Positions 6,656 to 8,305 of a DNA stretch of 8,305 nt are shown in pieces. The stretch is from an uncultured Bacteroidales bacterium. Its GTDB lineage: Bacteria > Bacteroidota > Bacteroidia > Bacteroidales > JAUNSR01. Position numbers and translations under genes: made by a program. Position 1 is the stretch's first letter. Every line of letters starts with the position of its first letter. The notes beneath the pieces are model-generated. The model was given only the letters and a program-made list of their open reading frames with translations. It was not told the DNA's origin and made no database searches. The stretch lies in contig CAMTOT010000122.1 in assembly GCA_947074165.1 (NCBI GenBank), positions 1-8,305 on the forward strand, in the 5' to 3' direction.

Positions 6656-7444
6656 ATGCAGACTCAGGCCATTACATTATTTCATCTTTTCATCGGGTTA
6701 TTGCTTATACTTATACCTGCATATATACTCAACTATTATAAGACCGGTTTGGTAAAAGATATGTTCATCTCAGTGTTTAGGATGGTGATACAGCTTTTCC
6801 TGGTAGGATTCTATCTGAATTATCTTTTTGAATGGAACAATTTATGGATAAACATAGCCTGGACACTGATTATGATTGGTGTTTGTTCAGGTAATCTGAT
6901 AAAACGTATTAAATTGTCGCAGAAGATAATGTTTATTCCGGTTTATTTTTCGGTGTTTGTATCCGTTGCGCTTATTGTGATATATTTCTTAAAAGGAGTA
7001 CTTTGTCTTGATGATCTTTTTGACAGTCGTTATTATATACCGATATGCGGTATTTTGCTTGGCAATGTCTTGTCATCAAGTGTAATAGGTCTTAATGCAT
7101 TTTACAGTTCCATATCGAGAGAACAACAGATGTACCACTATCTTCTTGGTAACGGTGCCACACAGACAGAAGCCCAAATGCCTTTTGTCAGACAATCGCT
7201 GATAAAAGCATTTAATCCGGCTATAGCATCAATGGCTGTGATGGGTCTTATATCATTGCCAGGCACTCTTATCGGGCAGATTATCGGCGGTAGTTCTCCT
7301 GAAATATCCATAAGATATCAAATAATGATAATGGTAATAAACTTCTCATGTTCTATCTTATCTGTATTAATCAGCTTGTTATGGTCTGTCAGATATACAT
7401 TCGACTCTTATGGTATATTAAAGAAGAATGCATTTGTGAGTTAA
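6656..7444 (+). CDS. fetB: FetB (YbbM, UPF0014) family ABC transporter permease, putative iron exporter
   Basis: The inner-membrane permease partner of FetA. It has 262 residues, close to E. coli FetB. Hydrophobic helices lie at about 7-28, 36-57, 62-80, 91-113, 127-147, 188-209 and 219-246. Characteristic FetB stretches are IPICGILLGNVLSSSVIGLN (128-147); the likely coupling-helix region with NGATQTEA (166-173); and NPAIASM followed by LPGTLIGQIIGGSSPE and IRYQ (187-222). It starts 7 bases after fetA, so the two are co-translated. In E. coli the pair reduces cellular iron load; the substrate here is inferred from family only. No clear terminator follows, only AT-rich sequence. Confidence 0.92.
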   Translation: MQTQAITLFHLFIGLLLILIPAYILNYYKTGLVKDMFISVFRMVIQLFLVGFYLNYLFEWNNLWINIAWTLIMIGVCSGNLIKRIKLSQKIMFIPVYFSVFVSVALIVIYFLKGVLCLDDLFDSRYYIPICGILLGNVLSSSVIGLNAFYSSISREQQMYHYLLGNGATQTEAQMPFVRQSLIKAFNPAIASMAVMGLISLPGTLIGQIIGGSSPEISIRYQIMIMVINFSCSILSVLISLLWSVRYTFDSYGILKKNAFVS

Positions 7445-7534
7445 TTTTATATAATTGAATACTTGTGTATGTAAATGTATCTTATATATATATTGGCATA
7501 ATAAGTTTGATGTTTTACTAAATAAAATATTGTT

Positions 7535-7542
7535 TACATTTG
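7535..7542 (+). promoter_or_regulatory. Candidate promoter -7 element of the DUF3332 lipoprotein gene
   Basis: TACATTTG matches TAnnTTTG exactly. A TTTG at 7506-7509 lies 25 bases upstream, longer than the usual spacing of about 19-20, so the -33 element is uncertain. Transcription would start near 7548, giving a leader of about 70 bases that includes the hairpin at 7550-7572. Confidence 0.5.
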
Positions 7543-7549
7543 TAATGAA

Positions 7550-7572
7550 AACAGATGTTTAAAAAATCTGTT
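7550..7572 (+). repeat. Inverted repeat in the lipoprotein mRNA leader
   Basis: AACAGAT (7550-7556) and ATCTGTT (7566-7572) are exact reverse complements with a 9-base AT-rich loop. The hairpin would sit at the extreme 5' end of the predicted transcript, where such structures often stabilise mRNA; it could also be an operator. It is not followed by a clean T-run, so a terminator is less likely. Confidence 0.45.
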
Positions 7573-7620
7573 ATTTATTATCCTGATTATAACTGAAACT
7601 AATAGAAATATAATTATCGT

Positions 7621-8157
7621 ATGAAAAAAACTAAAATCTCTGTACTTGCCGTAATTATGGCAACATCAATGTTATGCTCATCTTGTATAGGTCCTTTTAA
7701 ATTGACAAAACAGCTTTGGGATTGGAATGGAAATATTGGTGGTAAAGTTGTAAACGAACTTGTTTTCCTTGCTATGCATCTTATTCCTGTATATCCGGTA
7801 GCATATCTTGCTGATGCTTTAATCTTCAATACAATTGATTTTTGGACAACAGGAGGCGCTTTCGTTTCTACAGAAGTTAAAGGAGAAAACGGAACATACC
7901 TTGTAGAGGGTACTGAAAACGGATATAAAGTTACAAATACAGAAGAAGGCGAAAGTGTAAATTTCGTATTGAACACAGAAACAAAAACATGGAGCATAGA
8001 GGCTAACGGTGAGTCTGTAGAGTTTATGACTATTGTTGATGAAAATAACGTGGTTATGCATGTAGGGGAAACTGATATGCAGGTAGAACTTTCTCAGGCC
8101 GGAGCTATGGCTTTCCGTCAGGCTGTTGAGAATGTTGCTTTCTTTGCTATGAAGTAA
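7621..8157 (+). CDS. DUF3332 family lipoprotein
   Basis: A 178-residue predicted lipoprotein. Residues 1-21 are a lipoprotein signal peptide (KKTK, then hydrophobic ISVLAVIMATSML) ending in the lipobox-like LCSSC, with Cys22 the likely lipidated residue; Cys19 is an alternative. The residues after the Cys (IGPFK) lack the acidic surface-export signal described in Bacteroidetes, so a periplasm-facing location is more likely. The next part, WDWNGNIGGKVVNELVFLAM followed by VYPVAYLADALIFNTIDFW (to residue 75), is the conserved DUF3332 core, hydrophobic and possibly membrane-associated. The second half (about 80-178) is a beta-rich, acidic domain (GTYLVEG, YKVTNTEEGES, TWSIEANGESVEF). The function of the family is unknown. 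The gene is monocistronic, with its own candidate promoter and a terminator 29 bases after the stop. Confidence 0.88.
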   Translation: MKKTKISVLAVIMATSMLCSSCIGPFKLTKQLWDWNGNIGGKVVNELVFLAMHLIPVYPVAYLADALIFNTIDFWTTGGAFVSTEVKGENGTYLVEGTENGYKVTNTEEGESVNFVLNTETKTWSIEANGESVEFMTIVDENNVVMHVGETDMQVELSQAGAMAFRQAVENVAFFAMK

Positions 8158-8181
8158 TCTTAAGATAAAATATTACAATAC

Positions 8182-8224
8182 AAAAGAGGCTGTCTGACAA
8201 TAAAATGTTTAGACAGCCTTTTTT
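8182..8224 (+). terminator. Intrinsic terminator of the lipoprotein gene
   Basis: AGGCTGTCT (8187-8195) pairs perfectly with AGACAGCCT (8211-8219), and the stem extends outward through A-T pairs (8182-8185 with 8221-8224). The right arm runs into six T (8219-8224). The A-rich left flank means it may also work on the minus strand. Confidence 0.92.
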
Positions 8225-8305
8225 GTGTTATTACTCATTCACCTTGTACTATTGGAGATAAATCGCAGATATCCTAACTAAACCTTTATGTGCAACGGCG
8301 GTTGC
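8225..8305. other. Contig right end, no gene seen
   Basis: 81 bases of non-coding sequence after the terminator. The last 14 bases form a small perfect inverted repeat, GCAAC (8292-8296) and GTTGC (8301-8305) around GGCG. I find no adapter sequence at this end. Confidence 0.4.

Noticed and set aside
7614..8061. Two minus-strand open frames over the lipoprotein gene
   Set aside because: The plus-strand gene has a signal peptide, lipobox, family match, promoter and terminator; the minus frames have none of these.

Overview
The window looks like a chromosomal segment of a low-GC Bacteroidetes, most likely a member of the Bacteroidales. The evidence is: (i) a complete primary sigma factor of the short Bacteroidetes type (286 aa, no region 1.1) lying directly downstream of a Do/HtrA protease; (ii) promoter-like TAnnTTTG boxes (the Bacteroidetes -7 element) upstream of several genes, together with an absence of Shine-Dalgarno sequences; (iii) gene families typical of the group (DUF3332 lipoprotein, DUF2975/HTH pair, large secreted S9 peptidase). 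The genus cannot be fixed by eye.

The first 48 bases are not biological. They are the tail of an Illumina P7 primer, an 8-base i7 index and the read-2 adapter. The left edge is therefore a contig end carrying untrimmed adapter. It supplies a false start codon and 14 false residues to the first open frame.

Layout: 49-445 (+) is the C-terminal PDZ part of an HtrA/Do-like periplasmic protease, closed by a long hairpin. 446-788 is an AT-rich intergenic region with a good Bacteroidetes promoter just before rpoD (789-1649, +). A strong, probably bidirectional terminator follows. Facing rpoD on the minus strand is a two-gene operon: a DUF2975 four-helix membrane protein (2636-1983), then a small Cro/CI-type HTH regulator (1963-1757). 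Upstream of it on the same strand is a secreted S9 prolyl-oligopeptidase/DPP-IV-like peptidase (5278-2711) with a full catalytic triad and an extra N-terminal domain. Divergent from the peptidase come an unrecognised helical 162-aa protein (5450-5938), then fetA-fetB (6025-7444), encoding an ABC transporter of the FetAB (YbbL/YbbM, UPF0014) family linked to iron export. The last gene is a DUF3332 lipoprotein (7621-8157) with its own promoter and a good terminator. The contig ends 148 bases later.

Functional picture: mostly housekeeping and envelope functions (periplasmic quality control, transcription, periplasmic peptide breakdown, metal homeostasis), plus one small membrane-protein/regulator module. 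I see no CRISPR array, tRNA, rRNA, transposase, integrase, phage gene or obvious defence system. I did not find a convincing undescribed system. The least explained parts are the DUF2975-HTH pair, the 162-aa protein before fetAB, and the repeats at the fetA promoter.
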